From an uncultured beta proteobacterium (GTDB lineage: Bacteria; Pseudomonadota; Gammaproteobacteria; Burkholderiales; SG8-41), in assembly GCA_903889565.1 (NCBI GenBank), contig CAISYC010000060.1, positions 52,357 through 116,356 on the forward strand: 64,000 bases of DNA, read 5' to 3'. Of this stretch, positions 17,131 through 25,438 are shown one piece after another. The translations under genes and the position numbers were made by a program. The notes beneath the pieces were generated by a model, which did no database searches, was not told the origin of the DNA, and was given only the letters and a program-made list of their open reading frames with translations. Position 1 is the stretch's first letter, and each line of letters begins with the position of its first letter.

Positions 17131-17979
17131 CTAGCTCTTCTGCGGCGACCAGCCATAAGCCTTGGCAGTGGCGCCACCCATCAGCATCGCGCGTTCGCTG
17201 TCGCTCAGGCGGTCGGTCAGGCGGAACGGTTCGACCGCCTGTTGGTAATTGACGACCGCGAAGGTACGCGTCCAGTCGCTGCCCCACAGGCAGCGCTCGA
17301 ATCCCCACGCGTCGAACACGCGCGCGAGCGGGTCCCAGATATCCGGGTAAGGATAGGGCTTTTGCGACAGCGTGCAGGCGCCGCTCACCTTGATCACCGC
17401 ATTCGGGCGCTTTGCGAGTTCGAGTATCTTCGGCAGTTCGGCCCACGGCTCGGCGGCGCGCGTGTCGGGCGTGCGCGGCTGCACCAGACCAAGATGGTCG
17501 ACGATGAATCGCGTATCGGGATGGCGGTCGATCACCGCGATGCCCGCCTCCGCGTTGCCCCAGAACAGGATGTTGACCGGAAAGTCGTGTTTGACCGCCG
17601 CGCGCAGGATGCGATCGAGACCGGCGGGATCTTTGATTTCGCGGCCAGGCTCCTTCGTCACGATGATGCGGATGCCGACTGTACCGGGCGTCTTCTTCCA
17701 GTCGGCGATGACATCGGCCACCGCGGGATCATCCGGATTGACCGGCTTGACGAGTGCAAAGCGGCTGGGATGCGCGCGCTGCACTTCCACCGCATAGCTG
17801 CCATCGTACTGGTACATCGAAAACGAGGAGATGCAGATCGCGCCGTCGACGCCGACCTTGTCCATCGCCGACACCATTTCTTCGCCGGTGACGTGCGGCG
17901 GCCAGTTCGGCACGCTGTGCCACGGCCGTTCCGGCGTGTTTGCGTCGTAGACGTGGACCTGTGAATCGATGATCGCCAT
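17131..17979 (-). CDS. amidohydrolase-2 family metal-dependent hydrolase
   Basis: A 282-residue TIM-barrel protein: IIDSQVHVYDAN at the N-terminus, GVDGAICISSFSMYQYDGSY, FIVDHLGLVQP and FERCLWGSDWTR. The usual His-x-His pair is Gln-Val-His here, as also seen in many predicted members of this subfamily. The Asp of GSDW is the expected catalytic/metal residue. GAGGAG precedes the ATG. It heads the minus-strand catabolic run leading to AtuA, DUF4387, Bug and PrpD. A lactone, amide or decarboxylation substrate is possible. Confidence 0.85.
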   Translation of the reverse strand: MAIIDSQVHVYDANTPERPWHSVPNWPPHVTGEEMVSAMDKVGVDGAICISSFSMYQYDGSYAVEVQRAHPSRFALVKPVNPDDPAVADVIADWKKTPGTVGIRIIVTKEPGREIKDPAGLDRILRAAVKHDFPVNILFWGNAEAGIAVIDRHPDTRFIVDHLGLVQPRTPDTRAAEPWAELPKILELAKRPNAVIKVSGACTLSQKPYPYPDIWDPLARVFDAWGFERCLWGSDWTRTFAVVNYQQAVEPFRLTDRLSDSERAMLMGGATAKAYGWSPQKS

Positions 17980-18064
17980 CGGTACTGCTCCTCTTTTCCG
18001 GTTGTGTGTGTTTTCATTTTAAGCGGCCGGACGCCAGAAATTCGAACCCGGCCTTTTTTCGCGT

Positions 18065-19423
18065 TTAGTTATTCCATGCCCCGCGTATCGGCTGCCCCAC
18101 CAGCAAGGCCGGATCCGCGCCCGGACGCGGCACGAATTTCTGCGGGCGGCCGCCCCACACTTCGGCGGTGTAGAGATTGTTGTTCTGATCGACGCCGAAC
18201 TGGTGCGTGCCCCACAGGCCGCCGGCCTCCGGCATCATCGTACCCCATGAGAAGAGGCGCTTGCCGTTGAGATCGTATTTGTAAAACTTGAAGTTGCCGT
18301 GGCCATCCGACATCCACAGATGCTGATCGGCCGCCATCCAGATGTGGTACGTGGCGGTGGGGCCGTCGCCGAGATACCACTGCGTGATGAACTTGCCGAA
18401 TTCGTCGAACACCTGGATGCGGCGGTTACCGCGGTCGTTGATGTAGAGGCGACGCTGGTCGTCGATCGCGATGCCGTGCACGGTGTTGAAGTAACCGGGC
18501 CGCATTTCCTTGCCCATCTCGCCGCGTTCACCCCACGCCATCAGGAATTTGCCGTCCTTGTCGAATTTGACGACGCGCGTTTCTTCGTAACCGTCGGTGA
18601 CGAAGAAGGTGCCGTCGGGCAGCCACGCGATGTCGGTCTGGCGGCCGAAGGTCAGGTTCGCCGGGCCGCTTTTTTTGGTCAGGGAGGGCTTGCCGGTGTT
18701 GCCGGTCAGCTTGGCATTGCGCTCGGTGGTGGTGTCGAGCGTGCCGATCGTTTGCAGCAGCTTCTTGCCGTCGTTGCTGAAGATGCGGATGACCTGATGG
18801 CCGTCGTCGATGGCCCACACGCGTTTCTCCGGATCGTACGGGCTGATCAGGATTTTATGCACGCGGCCCTGCGACAGCACTTTCGGATTGGCCGGGCGGA
18901 ACAGATCGTCCCACTGCGTCCACGCTTCTTTCACATTGCCCTTGCTGTCGTAGACGGTGATGATGTGTTTCCAGCGGTAGTCCTTGTTTTCTTCGCCCAT
19001 GTAGGCGTCGGTGGCTTCGCCCGGACTCGAATACGCGCCCACCGAAGCGTTGCGCGCGTAGATGCCGCGGCCCGGCACTTCGAGCCGCGCAGTGCTGCCG
19101 TTGCCGGTATCGATCTCGACGACTTTTTTCTTTGCATGGGTGAGATCCGGCAGCTCGCCGCGCATCACCACGAAGATGCGGTCCGGGTTCTGTACGAACA
19201 CGCCCTGCACCGCACCCCAGGTCCAGCCCTTCTCTTCCGGAAACGATTCGGCGAGCGGCCTGGGCCAGGTCGGATCGACCACATAGGGCCCGTTGACCAG
19301 CTGGTCACTTGGATTGGCCGGATCGACCCACGGCCCCGTGTTCGTGCAGCTGATCAGCAACAACGCACCCGCGGCGGCGCACAGCGTGGCAGCAACACCC
19401 GTTACTCGACGGAATGATTTCAT
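18065..19423 (-). CDS. NHL-repeat (six-bladed propeller) lipoprotein
   Basis: A 452-residue protein with a lipoprotein signal ending LLISC (Cys26). Repeat blades with typical NHL wording follow: VWAIDDGHQVIRIFSNDGKK, FVTDGYEETRVVKFDKDGKF, VHGIAIDDQRRLYINDRGNR, RIQVFDEFGKFITQW and FGVDQNNNLYTAEVWGGRPQ. It resembles periplasmic proteins annotated as peptidyl-alpha-hydroxyglycine lyase-like, whose role in bacteria is unknown. A GGGGAGGAG site precedes the ATG. It is divergent from the lactonase-like gene at 19609. Confidence 0.85.
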   Translation of the reverse strand: MKSFRRVTGVAATLCAAAGALLLISCTNTGPWVDPANPSDQLVNGPYVVDPTWPRPLAESFPEEKGWTWGAVQGVFVQNPDRIFVVMRGELPDLTHAKKKVVEIDTGNGSTARLEVPGRGIYARNASVGAYSSPGEATDAYMGEENKDYRWKHIITVYDSKGNVKEAWTQWDDLFRPANPKVLSQGRVHKILISPYDPEKRVWAIDDGHQVIRIFSNDGKKLLQTIGTLDTTTERNAKLTGNTGKPSLTKKSGPANLTFGRQTDIAWLPDGTFFVTDGYEETRVVKFDKDGKFLMAWGERGEMGKEMRPGYFNTVHGIAIDDQRRLYINDRGNRRIQVFDEFGKFITQWYLGDGPTATYHIWMAADQHLWMSDGHGNFKFYKYDLNGKRLFSWGTMMPEAGGLWGTHQFGVDQNNNLYTAEVWGGRPQKFVPRPGADPALLVGQPIRGAWNN

Positions 19424-19608
19424 TGGACTCCTCCCCTGTTTGGCCTGTTCGGCTTTTTATCCTCGTGCAGATCTTTGCAATCGCACGGGTTTCAGAATGC
19501 TACACCTTTCCCCGCGGCGGCTGCGCGCGCGCGTGAAATCACCGGCATCGTTCGACGGCAAAGCGTATTTTGATTTGGTTCTAGAATAGCGCACCCTGTC
19601 GATCCGGA

Positions 19609-20661
19609 ATGTCCGTATTCATGAGCGCGCCGCAGACCTTCGTCTATATTGCCAATCGCGAAAGCCGCGAGATTCAGGTGTTCGCGCTCGATGCGGCCAG
19701 CGGCGACCTCACACCTGTACAAGACATCAAAGTGAACGGCCCCGTCATGCCGCTGGCGGTGAGCCCCGATCGCCGGTACCTTTATGCGGCGCTGCGCAGC
19801 GAACCCTATGCGGTGGCGAGCTTCAGTATCGATGCGGCGAGCGGCCGGCTCACCCACCTCGCGGATACGCCGGTGCCGGACAGCATGCCGTACATCTCGC
19901 TCGATCACAGCGGGCATTATCTGCTCGGCGTGTCGAATCCGAAAAGCCGCATCAAACCGCGCAAGAGCGTGCTCTGCGTGTGCGCGATCGACGCGCGCGG
20001 CGTCGTGCAGCCGCCGCAGCAGATCGAACCGGCGCGCGAGAAGGCGCATGCGGTGCTGGCCGCGCCGTCGAACCGGCAGGTGTTTGTCAGCAGCTGCGAT
20101 GGCGACGTGCTGCTGCGCTGGGATTTCGATGCGGCCAGCGGCGCGCTGTCGAATGGTGAGACCGTCGCCACCGTAAAAGCCGGCGGCGGACCGCGCCACT
20201 TTGTGTTTCACCCCAACCAGCGCTTTGTTTATCTGGTCAACGAACTCGACGGCACACTCATCACCTACGCGCATGATCCCGCTACCGGCGCGCTCAACGC
20301 GATTCAGGTTTCGCAGTTCGTTGCGACGGATCGCGGCGGCAAATCCGCGCGCGGCGCCGATCTGCATTTCACGCCCGACGGCGGCTTGCTGTATGCCTCG
20401 GAGCGTTACTCCGATACGCTCGCCGCATTCCGCGTCGATGCCGCCACCGGCCTGCTGACGCATTTGTTCAATCTCGCCACCGAGCAGGAGCCGCGCGGTT
20501 TCAAAATCGATCTGCAGGGCCGTTATCTGCTGGCCGCCGGCCGCCAGTCGAACCGACTGACCGTTTACGCGATCGATCACGCAACCGGCAAACTCGCCGC
20601 GCTGCGGCAATACCCGATGAGCGGCGACCCCAACTGGATCGAGATCGTCGCACTGCCCTGA
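19609..20661 (+). CDS. lactonase-family seven-bladed propeller (6-phosphogluconolactonase-like)
   Basis: A 350-residue protein (or 346 if started at the second ATG, 19621) with regular blades such as VAVSPDRRYLYAALRSEPYA-type strands, ISLDHSGHYLLGVSN, GGGPRHFVFHPNQRFVYLVN and DLHFTPDGGLLYASERYSD. These fit the PF10282 lactonase family. No signal peptide is obvious, so it is probably cytoplasmic. A sugar-acid or other lactone is the probable substrate. A 9-bp GC-rich inverted repeat (about 20667-20689) follows the stop. Confidence 0.85.
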   Translation: MSVFMSAPQTFVYIANRESREIQVFALDAASGDLTPVQDIKVNGPVMPLAVSPDRRYLYAALRSEPYAVASFSIDAASGRLTHLADTPVPDSMPYISLDHSGHYLLGVSNPKSRIKPRKSVLCVCAIDARGVVQPPQQIEPAREKAHAVLAAPSNRQVFVSSCDGDVLLRWDFDAASGALSNGETVATVKAGGGPRHFVFHPNQRFVYLVNELDGTLITYAHDPATGALNAIQVSQFVATDRGGKSARGADLHFTPDGGLLYASERYSDTLAAFRVDAATGLLTHLFNLATEQEPRGFKIDLQGRYLLAAGRQSNRLTVYAIDHATGKLAALRQYPMSGDPNWIEIVALP

Positions 20662-20825
20662 GCAATGACCGCGCCGCGCGCGCGGTCACCGCCGTTGACG
20701 CCCCTGTCCAAGGCGCCCACAATCGCAAAGCGCTCCCGCTCCGCCGCATGCATAAACGCGTGACGGGCGCCGCACTATTCCGCTGCACACAAAAACAACG
20801 CGTCAACTACTGGAGGAGCCAGACC

Positions 20826-22013
20826 ATGATGAACCGGCGTCAGTTCGTATCCGCAATGGCCGCGAGCGCGGCCCTGTGCGCGCGCATTCCGCGCGCGTTT
20901 GCGCAATCCATCGATCTCGTCATCAAGGGCGGCCGCGTGATCGATCCGTCGGTCGGGCTCGATGCGGTGCGCGACATCGCCATCGCCGGCGGCAGGATCG
21001 TCGCGGTCGAACCGTCGATCGCCGGCGGCGCCGACGTCATCGACGCGCGCGGCAAGATCGTTGCACCCGGCCTGATCGACATACACAGCCACGCCGCGCG
21101 CTCCAAAGACGGCCCGCCGCTGTCGCTGCAGGACGGCGTGACCGGCTGGGTCGATGCCGGCACCGGCGGCGCCGACAACATGGATGAAGTCGCCGCGGTG
21201 GCGCGCGGCGCGCCGCAGATCGGCCGCGTGCTGGTGAACATCGCGCGCACCGGCGTGATCAGCCCCGGCGGCGAACTGCACGACATCACCCGCGCCGACG
21301 TCACGCTGGCGCGCGGCACCATCTCGCGCCATCGCGATGTCGTGGTCGGCGTCAAGGCACGACTGTCAAACGACGTCGCCGATGTCAACGATCTCGAAGC
21401 GCTGCGCCGCGCGCAGGAGGCGGCCTCGGCGTTCAACCTGCCGGTGATGATCCACGTCGGCCAGTCGTATTCGCCGCTGCGCTCCATTCTCGCACTGCTC
21501 AAGCGCGGCGACATCGTGACCCATATGTATGCGCCGGCGCTCAACGGCATTCTCGATGAAAAAGGCCGTCTCTATCCGGATGTGGCAGCAGCGCGGCGGC
21601 GCGGCGTGCTGTTCGATTTCGGCAACGGCGTCAACGGTCACTTCAACTGGGATGTCGTCGAGCGCACCATGAAGCAGGGCTTCTGGCCCGACACGCTGTC
21701 CACCGACTGGAGCGTGAGTTCGAAGACCACCGGCGTGGTGGATTTTCCGAACGTAATGTCGAAGTTTCTGATGTTCGGCATGTCGGTAAGCCAGGTTATT
21801 GCCTGCGGCACGGTCAATGCAGCGCGCGTGTTCCCGGCCTTCGATGATCGCGGCACACTCAATGTCGGCGCACCGGCCGACGTGGCGATCATGGAACTGC
21901 GCGAAGGCAGTTTCGAATTCGTCGATAACTATAAAGGCATGCGCACCGGTAAACAGCGGTTGTTCCCGGTGATGACGGTACTCAACGGCAAAAAAATAGC
22001 GCCGCGCGCATAG
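20826..22013 (+). CDS. exported amidohydrolase/deacetylase-family metallohydrolase
   Basis: A 395-residue protein of the dihydroorotase-like amidohydrolase superfamily. It has a Tat-like signal (NRRQFVSAMAASAALCARI) and then IDLVIKGGRVIDPSVGLDAV and APGLIDIHSHAARSKDGPPL, with the His-x-His pair. The block VGVKARLSNDVADVNDLEAL carries a likely carbamylated Lys. Further motifs are PVMIHVGQS, GDIVTHMYAPALNGI and TLSTDWSVSSKT. Start at 20826 follows TGGAGGAG. The export signal is notable for a family usually placed in the cytoplasm. Substrate is unknown. Confidence 0.85.
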   Translation: MMNRRQFVSAMAASAALCARIPRAFAQSIDLVIKGGRVIDPSVGLDAVRDIAIAGGRIVAVEPSIAGGADVIDARGKIVAPGLIDIHSHAARSKDGPPLSLQDGVTGWVDAGTGGADNMDEVAAVARGAPQIGRVLVNIARTGVISPGGELHDITRADVTLARGTISRHRDVVVGVKARLSNDVADVNDLEALRRAQEAASAFNLPVMIHVGQSYSPLRSILALLKRGDIVTHMYAPALNGILDEKGRLYPDVAAARRRGVLFDFGNGVNGHFNWDVVERTMKQGFWPDTLSTDWSVSSKTTGVVDFPNVMSKFLMFGMSVSQVIACGTVNAARVFPAFDDRGTLNVGAPADVAIMELREGSFEFVDNYKGMRTGKQRLFPVMTVLNGKKIAPRA

Positions 22014-22023
22014 GCGCAGGCTG

Positions 22024-22060
22024 CTGGCCGCCGGCGGTGACGCTCACCCCCGGCGGCCAG
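22024..22060. terminator. GC-rich hairpin after the amidohydrolase gene
   Basis: CTGGCCGCCGG at 22024-22034 pairs perfectly with CCGGCGGCCAG at 22050-22060, with an inner GGTGA/TCACC pairing. It begins 10 bases after the stop of the amidohydrolase and has no T run, so it is at best a processing or Rho-assisted termination hairpin. Confidence 0.45.
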
Positions 22061-22101
22061 ACGCGCTGCATCAATCGCCGTCTGCCGCGTAATCGGGGAT
22101 A

Positions 22102-23010
22102 ATGCCGTCCCCCCCCGTATTCATGCACCCGATGTTTACCTGCAAATCAATTGCCGTTGTCATACCGGTTTTCGCGTTCGCGATCACACTGGGCTCTTCA
22201 CTTGCGGCAGCGCAAAGCACGTCAGCTGCGAAATCCGATGCCGGCGACGCCGGCGCGCGCACTTACAAAACCTACTGCATCGCCTGTCATCAGGAAAACG
22301 GTCAAGGTGTTGGCGGCGCGTTTCCGCCGCTGGCCGGCCACGCGCCGGATCTGCTCGCATGGGCGGGCGGGCGCACGCATCTCATCCGCGTCGCGCTGTT
22401 CGGCCTCGAAGGCACGATCAACGTGAATGGCACCAACTTCACCGGCGCGATGCCGGCGTGGGACCGGCTCGACGACAAGAGCATCGCCGCGGTGCTCAAT
22501 CACGTGCTCACTGCATGGGACAACAAACCGCGTCTGCCGGCCGGCTTCAAGCCGCTTGCGGCGGACGAAGTCGCCGCCGTGCGCGCAGAATCCCTCGACG
22601 CCAAACGGGTGTTTGCGCTGCGTCAGCAAATCGCGCCGGCGCCGGCCGCGGCGGCGAACAATGCCGCGCCGATCGCGCTCAGCTTTACCGAGGCGCAGGC
22701 GGCGCAGGGCAAGGCCGCCTATCAGCACAATTGCATGGATTGCCACGGCACCACGCTCGACAACGGCGAGTTCGGCGGTGCGCCGCTGCGCGGCGCGTAT
22801 TTTCGCAATCACTGGGGCAACGGCAGCGTGGCCAGTTTGTATGCGTATCTGAAAACCAAAATGCCGCCCGACCGGCCGGGCGCCCTGAGCGACAAGGTCT
22901 ACGCCGACCTGCTGGCCTTTCTGCTGCATTCCAACGGCTACGAATCAGGCGGCAGGGAACTGCCGACCGATTCGCAGACGTTGCAATCGATGAGCCTGAA
23001 GCGCGATTAA
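22102..23010 (+). CDS. periplasmic diheme cytochrome c
   Basis: A 302-residue exported protein with two class I cytochrome c domains: heme site CIACH near residue 60 with later GAMPAWDRLDDKSIAAVLNH, and CMDCH near residue 212 with later KTKMPPDRPGALSDKVYADL providing the distal Met. The signal peptide ends about SLAAAQ. It is convergent with the PQQ dehydrogenase, the two stops overlapping by 4 bases (23007-23010). It is a natural electron acceptor for that enzyme, though this is inferred from position. Confidence 0.9.
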   Translation: MPSPPVFMHPMFTCKSIAVVIPVFAFAITLGSSLAAAQSTSAAKSDAGDAGARTYKTYCIACHQENGQGVGGAFPPLAGHAPDLLAWAGGRTHLIRVALFGLEGTINVNGTNFTGAMPAWDRLDDKSIAAVLNHVLTAWDNKPRLPAGFKPLAADEVAAVRAESLDAKRVFALRQQIAPAPAAAANNAAPIALSFTEAQAAQGKAAYQHNCMDCHGTTLDNGEFGGAPLRGAYFRNHWGNGSVASLYAYLKTKMPPDRPGALSDKVYADLLAFLLHSNGYESGGRELPTDSQTLQSMSLKRD

Positions 23011-24761
23011 TCCGGCAGCGCGAACACCCACAGCGCCGAGCCGCCATCCGGATTGCGGATTTCCGGGGTCAGCGTGGCGAGCGCTTTCGAATGGCTGGAA
23101 CCGGTGCCGACGGAAACGGCCACGTACTGTTTGCCGTTCACCGCAAAGGTGATCGGAAACGAATTGACCGCATTGCTGGTGCGCACCTGCCAGAGCAGCT
23201 TGCCGGTCTCGTCGTCGAACGCGCGGAAGTAACGATCCCATGCGCCCGAGAACACGAGGCCGCCGCCTGTTGCCAGCACCGCGGCGGTTTGCGGCGCGCG
23301 GGTGCGGAACGACCAGGCCGACTTCTGATTGTCCAGACTGACCGCCTCGACGCGACCGATATTGCCGTCGCTGTTGGGAATCTGCCGGCGCGCGTAGATC
23401 GCGCGTCCGCCGCCCAAATAGAGCTGACCGGCCTCGACCGGCAGCGGCGTGGTGTCGGAACAAAACTCGTTCATTGGCAGGTAGAGCATTTTGGTTTTCG
23501 GGCTGTACGAGGTGGCCGGCCAGCCGCGGCCGCCCGGATCGGCCGGACAGTTGACGGTGGTCTTGCCGATGTGCGGTATCGCCTCGGGATTGATCGTCTT
23601 CTCGCCGGTTTTCGGATCGACCGCGGAGATCACGTTTTGATAAACGGTTTCCTTGTGCCACAGCCATTCGCCGGTATTGCGGTCGAGCACTTCGATGATG
23701 CCGAGCTTGCCGACGGTGACGACCGCCTTGTGCGTCGAGCCCTTGTACGGCAGATCGACGAGGATGCGTTCATAGGCGTAATCGAGATCCCAGGTGTCCG
23801 ACGGCAGATGCTGGTAATGCCACTTCAACTTGCCGGTCGCCGGATCGAGCGCCAATGTGGAATCCGAATACAGCGCGTTGTTCTTCATGCCGTCTTTTTT
23901 CGGCGCAAGGCCGTTCATTTCGGCCATCCACGGATAAGGCTGACCGACGCCGAAGAACAGCGTGTTCGATGCCGCATCGTAACTGCCGGAATTCCACACC
24001 GATGCGCCGAAGCGTTTTTCGAGCGGCACGCCGTTCCAGGTGTCGCCGCCGGGTTCGCCCGGACGCGCGATCGAATAGAAGCGCCACACTTCGGCGCCGT
24101 TGGCCGGATCATGGCCGGTGATGAAACAGCCGCCGGGCTCGGCATTGCCGCAGCCGCTCATGCCCTGCACGATTTTGCCGCCGGCCACCATCGGCCCGCC
24201 GGTGTAGCGCCAGCCCTTGGTCCAGTCGGCCACCGCCTGATCCCAGGTGACCTTGCCGGTGTTGACGTTGAGCGCGATCAGATGCGCATCCGAGGTGGCG
24301 ACAATCAGGTTATCGCCGAAAATGGCCATGCTGCGCTTGGCCAGCGGGTTGCCCGCCTCGGCCACCAGCACGGGCGGCAGGTCGCGCTTGTATTCCCACA
24401 AGAGGTCGCCATTGACCGCATTGAGCGCCTGCACCTTGTCGGCGTAATTGAAAATGAACAGCACGCCGTCGTGAACGATCGGCGTGATTTCGGTGGCGCC
24501 GCTGGTCAGCGCCCAGGTCCACGCGACCTGCAGGTTTTTGACGTTGCGCTTGTTGATGCTCTCGAGCGGGCTGTAGCCCCACGCGTCGTAGGTGCGCCGC
24601 CACAACAGCCAGTCCGCCGGCGGCGGATTGCGCAGCATGTCTTCGGTGACAGGGCTCAGCGGCTTGCGCGCTTCGACGCGCGGCTGCGCGAATGCGGCGG
24701 CGCCGGCGAGCGCGAACAGGGTACACGCGATAACGGATTTTTTCAGCAGATTGCTGCGCAT
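23007..24761 (-). CDS. PQQ-dependent alcohol dehydrogenase (quinoprotein), DxD metal motif
   Basis: A 584-residue periplasmic quinoprotein with signal peptide ending AAAFAQ and eight propeller W-motifs (for example LDPATGKLKWHYQH, LNVNTGKVTWDQAV). It should oxidise an alcohol with PQQ and pass electrons to a cytochrome c. Around residues 322-328 it reads DTWDLDY. By alignment with methanol dehydrogenases the catalytic Asp is Asp325, and the residue two further on is Asp327. That position holds Asp in lanthanide-dependent enzymes and Ala/Ser/Thr in calcium enzymes. The vicinal Cys-Cys pair of classical methanol dehydrogenase is absent. The ATG at 24761 follows GGAGGAG. Confidence 0.9.
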   Translation of the reverse strand: MRSNLLKKSVIACTLFALAGAAAFAQPRVEARKPLSPVTEDMLRNPPPADWLLWRRTYDAWGYSPLESINKRNVKNLQVAWTWALTSGATEITPIVHDGVLFIFNYADKVQALNAVNGDLLWEYKRDLPPVLVAEAGNPLAKRSMAIFGDNLIVATSDAHLIALNVNTGKVTWDQAVADWTKGWRYTGGPMVAGGKIVQGMSGCGNAEPGGCFITGHDPANGAEVWRFYSIARPGEPGGDTWNGVPLEKRFGASVWNSGSYDAASNTLFFGVGQPYPWMAEMNGLAPKKDGMKNNALYSDSTLALDPATGKLKWHYQHLPSDTWDLDYAYERILVDLPYKGSTHKAVVTVGKLGIIEVLDRNTGEWLWHKETVYQNVISAVDPKTGEKTINPEAIPHIGKTTVNCPADPGGRGWPATSYSPKTKMLYLPMNEFCSDTTPLPVEAGQLYLGGGRAIYARRQIPNSDGNIGRVEAVSLDNQKSAWSFRTRAPQTAAVLATGGGLVFSGAWDRYFRAFDDETGKLLWQVRTSNAVNSFPITFAVNGKQYVAVSVGTGSSHSKALATLTPEIRNPDGGSALWVFALPD

Positions 24762-24881
24762 GGTGCTCTCCTCCTTCGGGTTGAACGCATCGGCCCGCCG
24801 CCGGCGCGGCCGTGACGGACTGCTCTCCCGCGCGGTGTCTTGTCGTGGCCATGACACTGTTTTATCGCCGGAGAGGGTCAC

Positions 24882-25438
24882 ATGCTACTCCCGGGCGGCG
24901 GCGCGTCAAGCCTTTAAAACGGCGCGCCCAAAACGCCCAGCCCCGCGATCGTCTCGCGGGGCTGCGGCTTTTATATCCACGATGCGTGGTTATTGGTCGT
25001 CACGCGCGGTGACGATGCGATCCTTGCACTGCAATGTCATGACTGTCATCGATAGAGCGTCCTCCGTCAATCCGCCACTCAATCCCATGCCTGCCTTGCA
25101 CCGCGCCCCTCTGGTCAGGGCAACCCTCAAACAGTCAGTCGAGGGTGGTCGTCGTCCGTCCGCATCAGGTACACCCGTTTACAGGGCGCGCACAACAGCG
25201 GATATTTCGGTCGGCATCCGGTCAGTATCTTTATGCCTGAAAGTTACCCTGGCCGGAGAAGCGCGTTTGCTTACTTGTATTATCGGCAGTCCGTTCGAAA
25301 ACTTGTGTGTTTCCTTTTTCCCACGTTTGCGGGGCCGGCCATGGATGAATCAGCGCCGCATTCATGCGCCAATTCCCCGCATCGCCAATGAACGGATTGC
25401 CTTATGCAATGGCCGGCGCGCCGCCGGGCCGCCGGTGC
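24882..25438. other. 557-base gap without recognised gene
   Basis: Apart from the hairpin at 24939-24972, no coding region with a convincing start, codon bias or homology is seen here. An open plus-strand frame crosses it but is an extension of an antisense frame of the PQQ gene. The gap probably contains the promoter of the PQQ dehydrogenase and the 3' end of the amidohydrolase transcript. Confidence 0.5.
24939..24972 (+). terminator. intrinsic terminator-like hairpin
   Basis: AGCCCCGCGA (24939-24948) pairs with TCGCGGGGCT (24954-24963) around TCGTC, followed by GCGGCTTTT. On the other strand the stem is followed by GGGCGTTTT, so it may work in both directions. It probably ends minus-strand transcripts from the amidohydrolase at 25439 before they reach the PQQ gene. 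Confidence 0.6.

Noticed and set aside
22359..24815. An 818-residue plus-strand frame over the cytochrome c and PQQ genes
   Set aside because: It overlaps both real genes (CIACH/CMDCH cytochrome and W-motif quinoprotein) and shows no domain.
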